The position numbers and the translations under genes were made by a program. The notes below the pieces were generated by a model. It did not search any database. It was not told where the DNA came from and saw only the letters and a program-made list of their open reading frames with translations. A DNA stretch of 64,000 nucleotides, from the NCBI RefSeq assembly GCF_000803315.1, contig NZ_JRMH01000001.1, positions 992,001 to 1,056,000 on the forward strand, read 5' to 3'. This document shows, piece after piece, positions 53,290-62,265 of this stretch. Positions within the stretch are counted from its first letter, which is position 1. Every line of letters starts with the position of its first letter. Origin of the DNA: Pectobacterium actinidiae. Lineage in GTDB: Bacteria > Pseudomonadota > Gammaproteobacteria > Enterobacterales > Enterobacteriaceae.

Positions 53290-53871
53290 ATGAAATTATG
53301 GCATATCTTAGGCGGTATCACGTTATCAATGACTCTGGCTGCATGCGCACAGAGGGGTGATTATGGCGTTTCTCCTCAGACAGGTGCACCTGTCACCTCT
53401 GCTTCTTCACAGCGCCCGGCTGTCGCGATGCCTGCGGTAACCGGTACTGTGAATATTCGTCAGCGTATTGCGCTACCTCACAACGCCGTTTTGACCGTTA
53501 CCGTGTCTGATGCATCGCTGGCGGATGCGCCTTCAAAAGTGATTACCCAGCGTGTAACACGTACAGAAGGAAAGCAGGCACCTTTCCAATTCGAACTCCC
53601 GTATAATCCGGCAGATATTCAGCCCAACGCGCGCATTTTACTCAGCGCAGCTGTTGCGATCGATAATCGCATTGTGATGGTGACGGAGAACGTCTTGCCA
53701 GTTATTAGCAACGGGGTGAATAACGCCGATTTGGTGCTGGTACCTGTCGCCTCTGTTCCCTTACCAGCGAAAAATCAGGGATCAATGATATCTAATCCGG
53801 CGAATCAGACACCTCACATGCTTCAGGGGCAGTCTGGCGCATCATCCGTGGCTCCTCAGCCAGTCTGGTAA
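53290..53871 (+). CDS. ybaY: YbaY lipoprotein
   Basis: A 193-residue lipoprotein (E. coli 190). Signal peptide MKLWHILGGITLSMTLAAC ends at the lipidated cysteine. The middle (about 53-155) is the YbaY beta domain (VTGTVNIRQRIALPHNAVLTVTVSDASL). The C-terminus is a low-complexity Pro/Gln/Asn tail. Function unknown; in E. coli it is a glycine-zipper-free outer-membrane lipoprotein induced in stationary phase. The start at 53290 has AAAGGAG upstream; a longer frame is rejected. Confidence 0.9.
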   Translation: MKLWHILGGITLSMTLAACAQRGDYGVSPQTGAPVTSASSQRPAVAMPAVTGTVNIRQRIALPHNAVLTVTVSDASLADAPSKVITQRVTRTEGKQAPFQFELPYNPADIQPNARILLSAAVAIDNRIVMVTENVLPVISNGVNNADLVLVPVASVPLPAKNQGSMISNPANQTPHMLQGQSGASSVAPQPVW

Positions 53872-53880
53872 TTTATCTGG

Positions 53881-53903
53881 ATACGCGCCGTTATGGCGCG
53901 TAT
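53881..53903. terminator. Hairpin between convergent ybaY and ybaZ
   Basis: ATACGCGCC pairs with GGCGCGTAT around GTTAT. It starts ten bases after ybaY and overlaps the ybaZ stop codon. No strong T-run. Confidence 0.6.
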
Positions 53904-54211
53904 TGCCAGCGATATTTCGCAAGATCAACTTTCCCCTGATGATTGAAAATGATTCCCTCCGCCTGTAGCGCTGATTTCTGGCGTACATAGTCTCCACCGA
54001 CCAGCGATATTTCGCCTTTACGATTAATTACCCGATGCCAGGGGAGTTTGCTGTCTTTCGGCAGGCGTTTTAATACCCCGCCGACTTGTCGGGATGCTCT
54101 GGGGGAATCGGCAAGCTGTGCAATGTCGCCATAGGTGGCTATTTTTCCGTAAGGAATCGCTGCGACGATTTGAAAAACGCGCTGGCGAAAATTATCGTGT
54201 TCTTCTGACAT
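53891..54211 (-). CDS. ybaZ: Alkyltransferase-like DNA repair protein (Atl)
   Basis: A 106-residue protein (E. coli YbaZ 129, with a longer N-terminus). It matches the DNA-binding part of O6-alkylguanine alkyltransferases, but the acceptor motif PCHRV is PWHRV here (about residues 55-59). It therefore flags O6-alkylguanine for nucleotide-excision repair rather than removing the alkyl group. Helix-turn-helix and arginine finger region: QLADSPRASRQVGGVLKR. Confidence 0.92.
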   Translation of the reverse strand: MSEEHDNFRQRVFQIVAAIPYGKIATYGDIAQLADSPRASRQVGGVLKRLPKDSKLPWHRVINRKGEISLVGGDYVRQKSALQAEGIIFNHQGKVDLAKYRWQYAP

Positions 54212-54349
54212 CAGCGGATGTTCCTGCTGTTCCTAAATCGATTGAACATCATAGTGGCACAGTGGGGTGGGTAAGAAAACAACGGTTAGTCTGTGTTAGC
54301 TTGCAATTGCTTATCCCATCGCCGATAATGCCCACCGCTTTGTGACACG

Positions 54350-54379
54350 TTGCGATTATCATGTGCATGCTGTTATAAA
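54350..54379 (+). promoter_or_regulatory. Promoter of ffs
   Basis: TTGCGA (54350-54355) and TATAAA (54374-54379), 18 bases apart (or TTATAA at 17), sit about ten bases before the 4.5S RNA 5' end. Confidence 0.75.
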
Positions 54380-54388
54380 GTCGTCAAT

Positions 54389-54501
54389 GGAGGCCCTGTC
54401 GGTTCTCCCGCAACACTAACCTGTGGATTCGGTCAGGTCCGGAAGGAAGCAGCCGCAGCAGGAGACGTGTGTGCCGGGATGTAGCTGGCAGGGCCTCCAC
54501 C
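54389..54501 (+). ncRNA. ffs: 4.5S RNA (signal recognition particle RNA)
   Basis: A 113-base RNA (E. coli 114) that folds into one long hairpin and binds Ffh to target membrane proteins to FtsY and SecYEG. The outer arms GGAGGCCCTG and CAGGGCCTCC pair. The conserved apical part AGGTCCGGAAGGAAGCAGCC contains the GGAA tetraloop and the asymmetric loop that bind Ffh and FtsY. GTGCCGGGATGTAGCTGGCA closes the descending arm. Confidence 0.97.
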
Positions 54502-54877
54502 ATTTCTGACTTCGTTAGCCACCTTCATCGTCAGGCTGGTCTTTATCTCCTGCACGTAAACCACATTCTCTGCCAAACCCGTTTTATGATATACATAAAC
54601 GCCCAGCCGCCATTCTTTGCTCGATAGATGTCATTTACCGATCGCTGTTTCTTCAAGGAGATGAGCGAGCATCTTTACTCAGCGAGTAATAATTGTGGTA
54701 ATTATTACCTCCTCTGTTTTCATCACGGGATATACTGTTAGTGGATCCTATCAATGCGATTGTTATAAACGATAATTGCAGGAGAAATAAGCGTGAGGTG
54801 TGAGGAAGAATTCGTTTTTACTTAATATGAAAAATACAATTTGTTACAAGTCTTATGCAATTAATACGTTAAAAAGA
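54502..54877. other. AT-rich intergenic region between ffs and hha
   Basis: About 375 bases with no credible frame. E. coli has ybaA and several other genes in this interval; none is recognised here. AT content rises towards the hha terminator. Confidence 0.5.
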
Positions 54878-54909
54878 TAATAAAAACAAAGGCCGATAAT
54901 ATTATCGGC
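54878..54909 (-). terminator. Terminator of tomB-hha
   Basis: GCCGATAAT pairs with ATTATCGGC (54892-54909, an 18-bp palindrome). On the minus strand CTTTGTTTTTATT follows. Lies about 43 bases past the hha stop. Confidence 0.85.
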
Positions 54910-54952
54910 GCAGTGTATTTAATGTCAGTTTTTGTATACGCTTTGTTAGGAA

Positions 54953-55156
54953 TTAACGGACGTATCGCCATACTGCGGTAGGAACTTTATCGTAGAGTTT
55001 GTTCATTGTCAGTTCAGCCAGACGATGATCGGCTGCGGAAAAGAACATCTCCAGTTCATCATTAGAGAGTTCATACTTGTTTTTTTCTATAACGCGTTCG
55101 AGAGTGTCAATGGTTGTGCATTTACGCAAACGCATCAAATAGTCGATTTTTTTCAT
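54953..55156 (-). CDS. hha: Haemolysin expression modulator Hha
   Basis: A 67-residue nucleoid-associated protein (E. coli 72, with a slightly longer N-terminus). It binds H-NS and strengthens silencing of AT-rich, horizontally acquired genes. The core [17 protein letters not shown] and [20 protein letters not shown] is nearly identical to E. coli. It is also the toxin-like partner of TomB, encoded 54 bases upstream on the same strand. Confidence 0.95.
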   Translation of the reverse strand: MKKIDYLMRLRKCTTIDTLERVIEKNKYELSNDELEMFFSAADHRLAELTMNKLYDKVPTAVWRYVR

Positions 55157-55210
55157 AATAGCCTATGCAAACAGTACCTGGTGGTTTAAAAAATATAAAT
55201 AAATTATTGC

Positions 55211-55579
55211 TTAAGTTTTAGCAGGCGTACAGACGTTCTCCCCTGAGAACATTCCGAATAATTTTGCTTTGGACTTCTGCCAACGCCGTAGTTCCGCATC
55301 ATTAATGCCGTAGTTGCTAAACAAGACGTAAGTATCATCCAAATACTTTTCAACCTGCTCTGAAAGTTCACTTTCGTTAGGGTATTTTATTTTAAATGTG
55401 AGAATAAACGTAGCGATATGCTCAATAAGTTCATTTAATTGGAGATTGATCGCAGATGTTGGATCATTGACCCAGCCGTGACTGCTATCGCCTAACGTCG
55501 CTATACTTTCGTCACACAGATTCTCACATAAGAATCTGAGTTGGGCAATATCATAATGTTTTGGTGTGTACTCATCCAT
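55211..55579 (-). CDS. tomB: Hha toxicity modulator TomB
   Basis: A 122-residue acidic protein (E. coli TomB/YbaJ 124). It counteracts Hha, reportedly by oxygen-dependent oxidation of a conserved Hha cysteine. That cysteine has no counterpart in the Hha encoded here (its only Cys is at residue 13), so this mechanism may need checking. Signature GWVNDPTSAINLQLNELIEHIA (residues ~35-56). Forms tomB-hha; its leader holds a 29-bp tandem duplication. Confidence 0.93.
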   Translation of the reverse strand: MDEYTPKHYDIAQLRFLCENLCDESIATLGDSSHGWVNDPTSAINLQLNELIEHIATFILTFKIKYPNESELSEQVEKYLDDTYVLFSNYGINDAELRRWQKSKAKLFGMFSGENVCTPAKT

Positions 55580-56204
55580 ATCAATCCCTCCGTTAAGCCG
55601 TTATTCAGTGTTACTGCGGTTAACACCTGGTAAACAGGTAGACTGATGAAGCTTGCAAGATAACAGGTAGACTGATGAAGCTTGCAAGATAAAGACATTA
55701 GCATTGTTTCGTATTCATGCTGTTACAAATAATGCGTCGAGCCATTGTGATTTGTTCAGCAATGAATGAGATAACAAAGATTTTGTACCTCCTACTATCT
55801 ACTATGTCGCGAAATAGGGCTGGCGTAAATACCAACATATCATGACTTAACCTTAAGTATAGTTCTACCAAGCTGGCTACGATTACGTCATTCTATATAT
55901 GACTATAGCAAAAGCGTCCGTAGAATTCGCGGATAATAGATAAGGTTTTTATTGCTATTTATTTTGATTAAAGCTCGGATTTTTTGTTGTAACAACGAGC
56001 ATAGAATAAACTCGGCTGTTGCTTATTTAATTATTTCTATCTGAAAATCTGAGAAATGGCAGAAGGAATGCAAGGGATTGTTCAGTTGATAAGGCTGATT
56101 GATGCTCGTTATCTTATTGTTTCAGCAGTTTTTTCGTGCAGATTATCCCGTACAGTCTGGTTAGCGTCATAACACAGGCTGTATCGGGATATGGTCGAGA
56201 AAGA
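55580..56204. promoter_or_regulatory. AT-rich region between tomB and rpmJ2
   Basis: 625 bases without a gene. It holds the tomB-hha promoter side with the 29-bp duplication, and an imperfect hairpin (CCCGTACAG ... CTGTATCGGG, about 56149-56188) that may end rpmE2-rpmJ2. The composition is markedly AT-rich, which fits H-NS/Hha-type silencing, but no site was fixed. Confidence 0.5.
55633..55690 (-). repeat. 29-bp perfect tandem duplication upstream of tomB
   Basis: The unit starting AACAGGTAGACTGATGAAGC and ending TTGCAAGAT occurs at 55633-55661 and again, unchanged, at 55662-55690. The array ends 54 bases before the tomB start on the minus strand. Perfect identity suggests a recent event. 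Confidence 0.95.
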
Positions 56205-56348
56205 TTAACCTTTTTTCTTTTTTCCGCCTTGCACGGCCTTAAAGCGCGGGTTTGATTTGCATATAACGTAAACTCGTCCGCGACGGCGGACTACAATACA
56301 ATCCTTATGGCGGTTTTTTGCTGAACGTAGTGAACTAAGCACCTGCAT
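56205..56348 (-). CDS. rpmJ2: Ribosomal protein bL36, alternative zinc-independent form
   Basis: A 47-residue basic protein matching E. coli YkgO. The sequence starts [16 protein letters not shown] and contains [14 protein letters not shown]. Of the four zinc ligands of normal bL36 (three Cys and a His) only two cysteines remain, so it should not need zinc. It follows rpmE2 by about 17 bases on the same strand. The two replace zinc-holding bL36 and bL31 when zinc is scarce. Confidence 0.93.
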   Translation of the reverse strand: MQVLSSLRSAKNRHKDCIVVRRRGRVYVICKSNPRFKAVQGGKKKKG

Positions 56349-56365
56349 TTAATAGCCCTCTCTGA

Positions 56366-56614
56366 TTACTTGAAGAAGTTCCCAAAGCGCTGCTGGAAGC
56401 GCGCTGTGCTACCTTCTTTGGAATATTCTTTTTGCTTCCCGGTGTAATAGGGATGCGATGCCGAAGAAACGTCAATCGTGACGTAAGGGTAGTTGGTTCC
56501 CTCTAGTTCGATGGTACGATCGGTTTTAATCGTTGACCCTGTCTTGTAATAGACATCCGCGCTGGTGTCATGGAATACCACCGTGCGATAGTCAGGATGA
56601 ATGCCTGCTTTCAT
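56366..56614 (-). CDS. rpmE2: Ribosomal protein bL31 type B, zinc-independent
   Basis: An 82-residue protein (E. coli YkgM 87) of the type B bL31 family: [20 protein letters not shown] with no CxxC zinc motif. It replaces zinc-binding bL31 on ribosomes under zinc starvation, freeing zinc. A GAGGTAAC ribosome site precedes the ATG and a Zur-like operator lies directly upstream. Forms a two-gene unit with rpmJ2. Confidence 0.95.
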   Translation of the reverse strand: MKAGIHPDYRTVVFHDTSADVYYKTGSTIKTDRTIELEGTNYPYVTIDVSSASHPYYTGKQKEYSKEGSTARFQQRFGNFFK

Positions 56615-56622
56615 AGTTACCT

Positions 56623-56645
56623 CATTTGTTATGTTATAACATATC
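56623..56645 (-). promoter_or_regulatory. Zur-type operator of rpmE2-rpmJ2
   Basis: TGTTATGTTATAACA (56627-56641) differs at one position from the Zur core TGTTATA-N-TATAACA, and flanking bases add further matches to the 23-bp gamma-proteobacterial consensus. It starts nine bases upstream of the rpmE2 ATG, so bound Zur would block transcription when zinc is plentiful. Confidence 0.82.
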
Positions 56646-56792
56646 TATTATGTTGCGCTTTTTTGACATCCGGATCAACCATTATGTTGTCGTGAGGCCG
56701 TAACATCCTCTGAGCCACTATGGGTACGGATAAAGATGTAATCAGAGCTACACGGCGTGAATCGATTTGAAAGGGGTAGGGTGCAGGAAAGT

Positions 56793-56817
56793 AAAAAAGG
56801 CCGCTAGGCGGCCTTTT
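56793..56817 (-). terminator. Terminator of acrAB
   Basis: AAAAGGCCGC pairs with GCGGCCTTTT around a three-base loop, with a T-run on the minus strand. Lies about 25 bases past the acrB stop. Confidence 0.9.
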
Positions 56818-56842
56818 AGGGGATATAGAAGGGTATTCTGTC

Positions 56843-59800
56843 TTAGTGTGCTGTTGTGTCGTCGACTTTCTTACCGAAACGACGGCGGACAACCACAAAG
56901 AACACTGGAACGAAGAAGATAGCCAGCACGGTTGCTGTAATCATCCCGCCCATTACGCCAGTACCAACGGCGTTTTGTGCACCGGAGCCTGCACCACTAC
57001 TGATGACCAGCGGCATAACACCGAGGATAAAGGCAAGTGATGTCATCAGGATTGGACGCAAACGCATACGAACGGCATCGAGCGTTGCTTCTATGAGCCC
57101 TTTCCCTTCTTTTTCCATCAGATCTTTAGCAAATTCGACAATCAATATGGCGTTCTTCGCCGATAGCCCTATGGTTGTCAGCAGGCCCACCTTAAAGTAA
57201 ACGTCGTTTTCAAGACCTGTCATATTCGCCGCAATTAACGCACCGATGATCCCCAATGGAACAACCAGCATGACGGAGAACGGTATTGACCAGCTTTCAT
57301 AAAGCGCTGCCAGACACAGGAACACGACAATCAGTGAAATAGCATAGATTGCAGGTGCCTGGTTGCCTGATAACCGCTCTTGATAGGACATGCCCGTCCA
57401 TTCGTAACCGATACCCTGCGGTAATTTGGTGACGAATTCTTCCATCAACGCCATGGCTTCACCGGTACTCTTACCTGGAGCTGCTTCGCCCTGTATCTGC
57501 ATGGATGGTTGGCCGTTATAACGCTCCAGACGCGGTGAACCGTATTCCCAGTGGCTCTGCGTGAATGCGGAGAATGGCACCATTTGTCCGTTGCTACCGC
57601 GGATGTACCAGTTTTTTATGTCATCTGGCAGCATACGGAAAGGCGCATCGGCTTGAACGTAAACTTTCTTCACGCGACCGCGATCGATGAAGTCATTCAC
57701 ATAGGATCCGCCCAGCGTTGTTGCCAGCGTTGAACTGATATCCGACAGTGACACACCAAGCGCTTGCGCTTTTTCCTGATCGATATCGAGGCGGAACTGC
57801 GGTGTATCTTCCATCCCGTTAGGACGAACTTGCACCAGCGTATCAGGATGTTGTGCTGCCATACCTAGCAGTTGGTTACGTGCTTCTGTCAGTTTTGCAT
57901 GGCCAAGGTTAGCTTGGTCAATCAACTGGAAGTCGAAACCTGTTGCGGTACCCAGTTCGATAATCGCAGGGACGTTGGCTGCAATCACGATAGCTTCTTT
58001 ATATTGACTGAAGGCCGCGTTAGCCCTGCCCGCAATTGCCTGGACTTTATTCTCTGCACCGCTTCGTTCACTCCAGTCACTCAGACTGGCGAAGGCCAGA
58101 CCGGCGTTTTGCCCACGACCTGAGAACCCGAAGCCCGTCACGGTAAACACAGATTTGACGTTATCTTTCTCATTTTCGAGATAGTATTGCGTCATTCTGT
58201 CCATGATTTTCTGGGTATTTTCCTGCGTCGCACCTGAAGGCAACTGAACAATGTTCAGCAGAACGCCCTGATCCTCGTCTGGTAGGAAGGAGGTCGGTAA
58301 ACGTAAGAACAACAATGCCAGACCTACAACAATCAACAGATAGATGACCAGATAACGACCCGTGCTGCGCAGAATATTTGCCACGCTATCGGTGTAGTGA
58401 CTCGTGCTTTTCTCGAACAGTCTGTTGAACCAGCCGAAGAAACCTGTTTTCTCACCGTGATCGCCTTTGGCAATCGGTTTCAACAGCGTTGCACAAAGCG
58501 CTGGCGTCAAAATTAACGCAACCAGAACCGACAGCACCATCGCAGAAACGATTGTGATGGAGAACTGGCGGTAGATTGCCCCTGTAGAACCACCAGTAAA
58601 GGCCATCGGGACGAATACTGCGGACAGGACCAGCGCAATACCAACCAACGCGCCTTGAATCTGTTCCATGGACCGTTTTGTGGCTTCTTTAGGCGGTAGA
58701 CCTTCTTCCGCCATGACACGTTCCACGTTTTCCACGACGACAATCGCGTCATCCACCAGAAGCCCGATGGCGAGCACCATCGCGAACATCGTCAAGGTGT
58801 TAATGGAATAACCAAACGCGGAGAGGATAGCAAACGTCCCGAGCAAGACGACGGGCACCGCGATGGTTGGGATCAGCGTGGCGCGGAAGTTCTGCAAGAA
58901 CAGATACATGACCAGGAATACCAGTACGATGGCTTCCACCAGTGTTTTCACCACTTCGTTGATGGAGATTTTAACGAAGGGGGTGGTATCGTACGGATAA
59001 ACGACTTTCAGGCCAGCAGGGAAAAATTCTTCCGCTTTGGTCAGTGCATTTTTTACGGCGGTTGCGGTATCCAGTGCGTTCGCACCTGTTGCCAGTTTGA
59101 TACCGATACCGGCAGCGGGCTTACCATTAAAACGTGCTATGACGTCGTAGCCTTCTGCACCCAGTTCAACGCGCGCGACATCTCCAAGGCGAACCTGAGA
59201 ACCATCAGCATTGACTTTCAGCAGTATTTTAGAAAACTCCTCTGCTGAATTCAGACGGGTTTGCGCAATGATCGAGGCGTTCAACTGCTGACCGGGAACC
59301 GGTGGCGAACCACCCAACTGCCCTGCGGCGATCTGGTTGTTTTGCACTTGGATCGCAGTGGTAACATCGCCTGCTGTTAACTGGTAATTATTCAGTTTGT
59401 TCGGATCCAGCCAGATACGCATCGCGTACTGGGAACCAAACAGCTGTGCGTCACCTACGCCGGATGTACGGCTGATGGGGTCTTTAACGTTAGCGGCCAC
59501 GTAGTCAGCGATATCTTCCTGCGACATTTTACCGTCTTCACTGATGAAGGCGGCAACCATGAGGAAGCTGCTACTTGATTTCTGAACGTTAACCCCTTGC
59601 TGCTGTACTTCTTGCGGCAGCAGCGGCATGGCCAGTTGCAGTTTGTTCTGCACCTGAACTTGCGCGATATCTGCATCCGTAGCAGCATCAAAAGTCAGCG
59701 TAATCTGAACCGTACCTGAGGAGTCGCTGCTTGATGACATGTACATCAGGTTATCGATACCGTTCATATTCTGTTCGATAACCTGCGTCACGGAATCTTG

Positions 59801-59971
59801 CAGCGTTGATGCATCGGCCCCTGGATACGTTGCTGTGATGTCAATCGCGGGTGGTGCGATCGTTGGATACTGGGCAATAGGTAACTTAACAATTGCCAGC
59901 AACCCCGTCAGCATCACCATGATGGCGAGTACCCATGCAAAAATGGGTCGATCTATAAAAAACTTAGCCAT
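56843..59971 (-). CDS. acrB: RND multidrug efflux transporter AcrB
   Basis: A 1042-residue inner-membrane pump (E. coli 1049) with 12 helices and two large periplasmic loops. It exports drugs, bile salts and plant antimicrobials with proton import, through AcrA and TolC. The proton-relay aspartates are in [17 protein letters not shown] (helix 4, near 407-408) and the partner lysine is in [17 protein letters not shown] (helix 10, near 940). Twenty-eight bases after acrA. In soft-rot bacteria acrAB contributes to plant defence tolerance (family knowledge). Confidence 0.97.
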   Translation of the reverse strand: MAKFFIDRPIFAWVLAIMVMLTGLLAIVKLPIAQYPTIAPPAIDITATYPGADASTLQDSVTQVIEQNMNGIDNLMYMSSSSDSSGTVQITLTFDAATDADIAQVQVQNKLQLAMPLLPQEVQQQGVNVQKSSSSFLMVAAFISEDGKMSQEDIADYVAANVKDPISRTSGVGDAQLFGSQYAMRIWLDPNKLNNYQLTAGDVTTAIQVQNNQIAAGQLGGSPPVPGQQLNASIIAQTRLNSAEEFSKILLKVNADGSQVRLGDVARVELGAEGYDVIARFNGKPAAGIGIKLATGANALDTATAVKNALTKAEEFFPAGLKVVYPYDTTPFVKISINEVVKTLVEAIVLVFLVMYLFLQNFRATLIPTIAVPVVLLGTFAILSAFGYSINTLTMFAMVLAIGLLVDDAIVVVENVERVMAEEGLPPKEATKRSMEQIQGALVGIALVLSAVFVPMAFTGGSTGAIYRQFSITIVSAMVLSVLVALILTPALCATLLKPIAKGDHGEKTGFFGWFNRLFEKSTSHYTDSVANILRSTGRYLVIYLLIVVGLALLFLRLPTSFLPDEDQGVLLNIVQLPSGATQENTQKIMDRMTQYYLENEKDNVKSVFTVTGFGFSGRGQNAGLAFASLSDWSERSGAENKVQAIAGRANAAFSQYKEAIVIAANVPAIIELGTATGFDFQLIDQANLGHAKLTEARNQLLGMAAQHPDTLVQVRPNGMEDTPQFRLDIDQEKAQALGVSLSDISSTLATTLGGSYVNDFIDRGRVKKVYVQADAPFRMLPDDIKNWYIRGSNGQMVPFSAFTQSHWEYGSPRLERYNGQPSMQIQGEAAPGKSTGEAMALMEEFVTKLPQGIGYEWTGMSYQERLSGNQAPAIYAISLIVVFLCLAALYESWSIPFSVMLVVPLGIIGALIAANMTGLENDVYFKVGLLTTIGLSAKNAILIVEFAKDLMEKEGKGLIEATLDAVRMRLRPILMTSLAFILGVMPLVISSGAGSGAQNAVGTGVMGGMITATVLAIFFVPVFFVVVRRRFGKKVDDTTAH

Positions 59972-59999
59972 GAATTATACCGGCTCCTGTTAGAACGTC

Positions 60000-61193
60000 T
60001 TAAGACTTCGCGGGTTCTGCTGACGCTTGTTGCGCCTGCTGATTTTCTTGAGCGACTTCTTGAGCTTTCACCTGCGCACCAGGTCTGATTTTTTGCAGAC
60101 CAGTGACGATAACGCGATCGCCCGCTTTCAAGCCTTCGGTAACCAACCATTTGTCACCAATTGCCTTACTGGTTTTAAGCGTGCGAGGTTCCACTTTATC
60201 GCCTTCCCCAACCACCATCGCCGTGGCCTGACCACGTGGATCGCGGGTAACCCCCTGTTGCGGCACTAATAAGGCACTTGGGTTAACGCCGGAATCGAGA
60301 CGAGCGCGTACGAACATACCGGGGAGAAGGTTGTGCTGTGGGTTAGGGAAAATGGCGCGCAGCGTGATGGAACCGGTGGTTTCATCTACCGTAACATCAG
60401 AGAATTCTAATGTACCTGCTTCAGCATATTCAGTACCGTTTTCCAACAGTAGGCGGACATTTGCCTTGCCTTCGCTTTGTTTCAGCGTGCCGTTTTCCAG
60501 CTCTTTCTTCAGTTGCAGGAAATCGTTACTGGACTGCGTGACGTCAACATAGATTGGATCAAGCTGCTGAACGGTTGTTAATGCCGTTGCTTGTCCGGTT
60601 GACACCAATGCGCCTTCCGTCACAGTGGATTTACCCACACGGCCTTCGATTGGCGAGTTAACTTTGGTGTAAGCCAGATTGATTTGTGCGGTGTCTACTG
60701 CCGCTTTAGCGGCTTGAACCGCGGCATCAGCCTGACGAGAAGTCGCGACAGCCTGATCGTAATCTTGCTTGCTGACGTAGTTGGTGCCCAAGAGTGGTTT
60801 GTAGCGGTTAACTGTCAGGCGGGCAATTTCTGCCTGAGCCTGAGCCTGAGCGAGTGAGCCTTTGGCGCTATTGTAGCTTGCCTGATAGGTCGCAGGATCG
60901 ATCTGATACAACGATGCGCCCGCTTTAACGTCAGAACCTTCAATAAAATTGCGTTTGAGGATAATTCCGCCGACCTGTGGGCGAACCTCGGCAATGCGGT
61001 AAGCACTTGTACGGCCCGGCAGCTCGGTCATCACATTCAGTGCTTCTGTTTTCAACGTAACAATACCCACTTCAGGCATCTGCTGTTGCGCGCCGCCTTG
61101 CTGATTATTGCCGCCATCACATCCTGCGAGCATTAAGCCGCCAGAAAGCATCAGAACTGCCGCCAGAGGCGTTAGCCCTCTGTTTTTGTTCAT
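60000..61193 (-). CDS. acrA: Membrane fusion protein AcrA
   Basis: A 397-residue periplasmic adaptor (E. coli 397), lipid-anchored at the cysteine of LMLAGC (about residue 25). It has the lipoyl, alpha-hairpin, beta-barrel and membrane-proximal domains. The hairpin (about 98-170: KGSLAQAQAQAEIARLTVNRYK ... RQADAAVQAAKAAVDTAQ) docks to TolC. First gene of acrAB, divergent from acrR with a shared control region. Confidence 0.97.
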   Translation of the reverse strand: MNKNRGLTPLAAVLMLSGGLMLAGCDGGNNQQGGAQQQMPEVGIVTLKTEALNVMTELPGRTSAYRIAEVRPQVGGIILKRNFIEGSDVKAGASLYQIDPATYQASYNSAKGSLAQAQAQAEIARLTVNRYKPLLGTNYVSKQDYDQAVATSRQADAAVQAAKAAVDTAQINLAYTKVNSPIEGRVGKSTVTEGALVSTGQATALTTVQQLDPIYVDVTQSSNDFLQLKKELENGTLKQSEGKANVRLLLENGTEYAEAGTLEFSDVTVDETTGSITLRAIFPNPQHNLLPGMFVRARLDSGVNPSALLVPQQGVTRDPRGQATAMVVGEGDKVEPRTLKTSKAIGDKWLVTEGLKAGDRVIVTGLQKIRPGAQVKAQEVAQENQQAQQASAEPAKS

Positions 61194-61283
61194 AGATAAA
61201 CCTCAAGTGTCCGATTTGAAATTGACCAATGGATCACAAGCTCAAAAACCCATTGCTGCTATAGTCTTATGTTCGTGCTATGT

Positions 61284-61307
61284 TACATACATACTTGAAT
61301 GTATGTA
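61284..61307. promoter_or_regulatory. AcrR operator
   Basis: TACATACAT and ATGTATGTA form a 24-bp palindrome (61284-61307) in the acrA/acrR gap. It corresponds closely to the E. coli AcrR operator, so AcrR would repress acrAB and itself. Confidence 0.88.
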
Positions 61308-61335
61308 AATCTTACTTTCCTTCAAATACAGCGAT

Positions 61336-61376
61336 ATGGCACGAAAAACCAAATTATCATGGCACGAAAAACCAAA
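61336..61376 (+). repeat. 18-bp direct repeat duplicating the acrR start
   Basis: ATGGCACGAAAAACCAAA occurs at 61336-61353 and again at 61359-61376, offset by 23 bases. The second copy is the acrR start (MARKTK). The first opens a different frame of 28 codons that ends inside acrR. Confidence 0.92.
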
Positions 61377-62000
61377 AAACAGGCTCAGGAAACCCGACAA
61401 CATATATTGGATACTGCGTTAAGAGTCTTCTCTGAGCATGGTGTTTCCGCGACCTCATTGTCTGATATTGCGACTGCTGCTGGTGTGACACGGGGTGCTA
61501 TTTATTGGCATTTTAAGAACAAAGCCGAAATCTTTGATGAGATTTGGGCGTTGGCAGAGTCAAAAATCAGCGAATTTGAAATAGAGTATCAGACAAAATT
61601 CCCTGATAATCCACTCCGCGTGATGCGTGAATTATTGATTTATATGCTGCGTTTAACCGTTAGTGATACACATTGGCGATCCATTATGGAAATCGTTTTT
61701 CACAAATGTGAGTTTGTCGGTGAAATGTTGCAATCGTACAATGCGCGCAAAGAGCTTTATCTTTCCTGCTACGTCGATATTGAAGAAAACCTGATTAAGT
61801 GCATCCGGGTGGGGATGTTGCCGACGGACATTCATCCCCGTCGTGCGGCGATCGCGATGCGTGCCTATTTTTCTGGCGTGATGGAGAATTGGCTATTTAT
61901 GCCAGAAAGTTTCGATCTCAATCAGGAAGCCCCGGCGCTGGTGGATGCCTTTATTGATATGTTGCATTTTAGCCCGGCACTACGTAAACCCGCAGAGTAA
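61359..62000 (+). CDS. acrR: Transcriptional repressor AcrR (TetR family)
   Basis: A 213-residue TetR-family repressor (E. coli 215). DNA-binding helix-turn-helix at about 28-55 (VSATSLSDIATAAGVTRGAIYWHFKNK), then a ligand-binding helical domain. It represses acrAB until a drug binds. The start at 61359 matches E. coli MARKTK; the upstream ATG copy is out of frame. E. coli has mscK after acrR; it is absent here. Confidence 0.96.
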   Translation: MARKTKKQAQETRQHILDTALRVFSEHGVSATSLSDIATAAGVTRGAIYWHFKNKAEIFDEIWALAESKISEFEIEYQTKFPDNPLRVMRELLIYMLRLTVSDTHWRSIMEIVFHKCEFVGEMLQSYNARKELYLSCYVDIEENLIKCIRVGMLPTDIHPRRAAIAMRAYFSGVMENWLFMPESFDLNQEAPALVDAFIDMLHFSPALRKPAE

Positions 62001-62057
62001 GCCGTTGAACGACGGCGCTAACACCGCTTGCCTTTAACCACCTGAGCTATTTTTATC

Positions 62058-62228
62058 TTAGGCGGAGGATTTAGCGTCCTTCTCTTCTTGCGAAAGCTTT
62101 TTCTCAAAATCACTACGTACAATCTCCAAGGCGGCCAGTGCGATACGCGGTTCGATCTGGTTTTCTTCCAGCAACATAATCAAATCGACCGCCAGCTTGA
62201 TCTCGGGTGGGGCGTTTTCAAGTGACAT
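62058..62228 (-). CDS. rsmS: Small protein RsmS (YbaM)
   Basis: A 56-residue acidic protein (E. coli YbaM 53): [27 protein letters not shown]. In Pectobacterium RsmS was named as a regulator of secondary metabolism (family knowledge); the mechanism is not visible. The ATG at 62228 has AGAGGAA upstream; an 18-codon longer frame is rejected. Follows priC by 37 bases. Confidence 0.9.
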   Translation of the reverse strand: MSLENAPPEIKLAVDLIMLLEENQIEPRIALAALEIVRSDFEKKLSQEEKDAKSSA

Positions 62229-62265
62229 GAATGAGTTCCTCTTATTTCTTGGCGAAGCCGGTACG

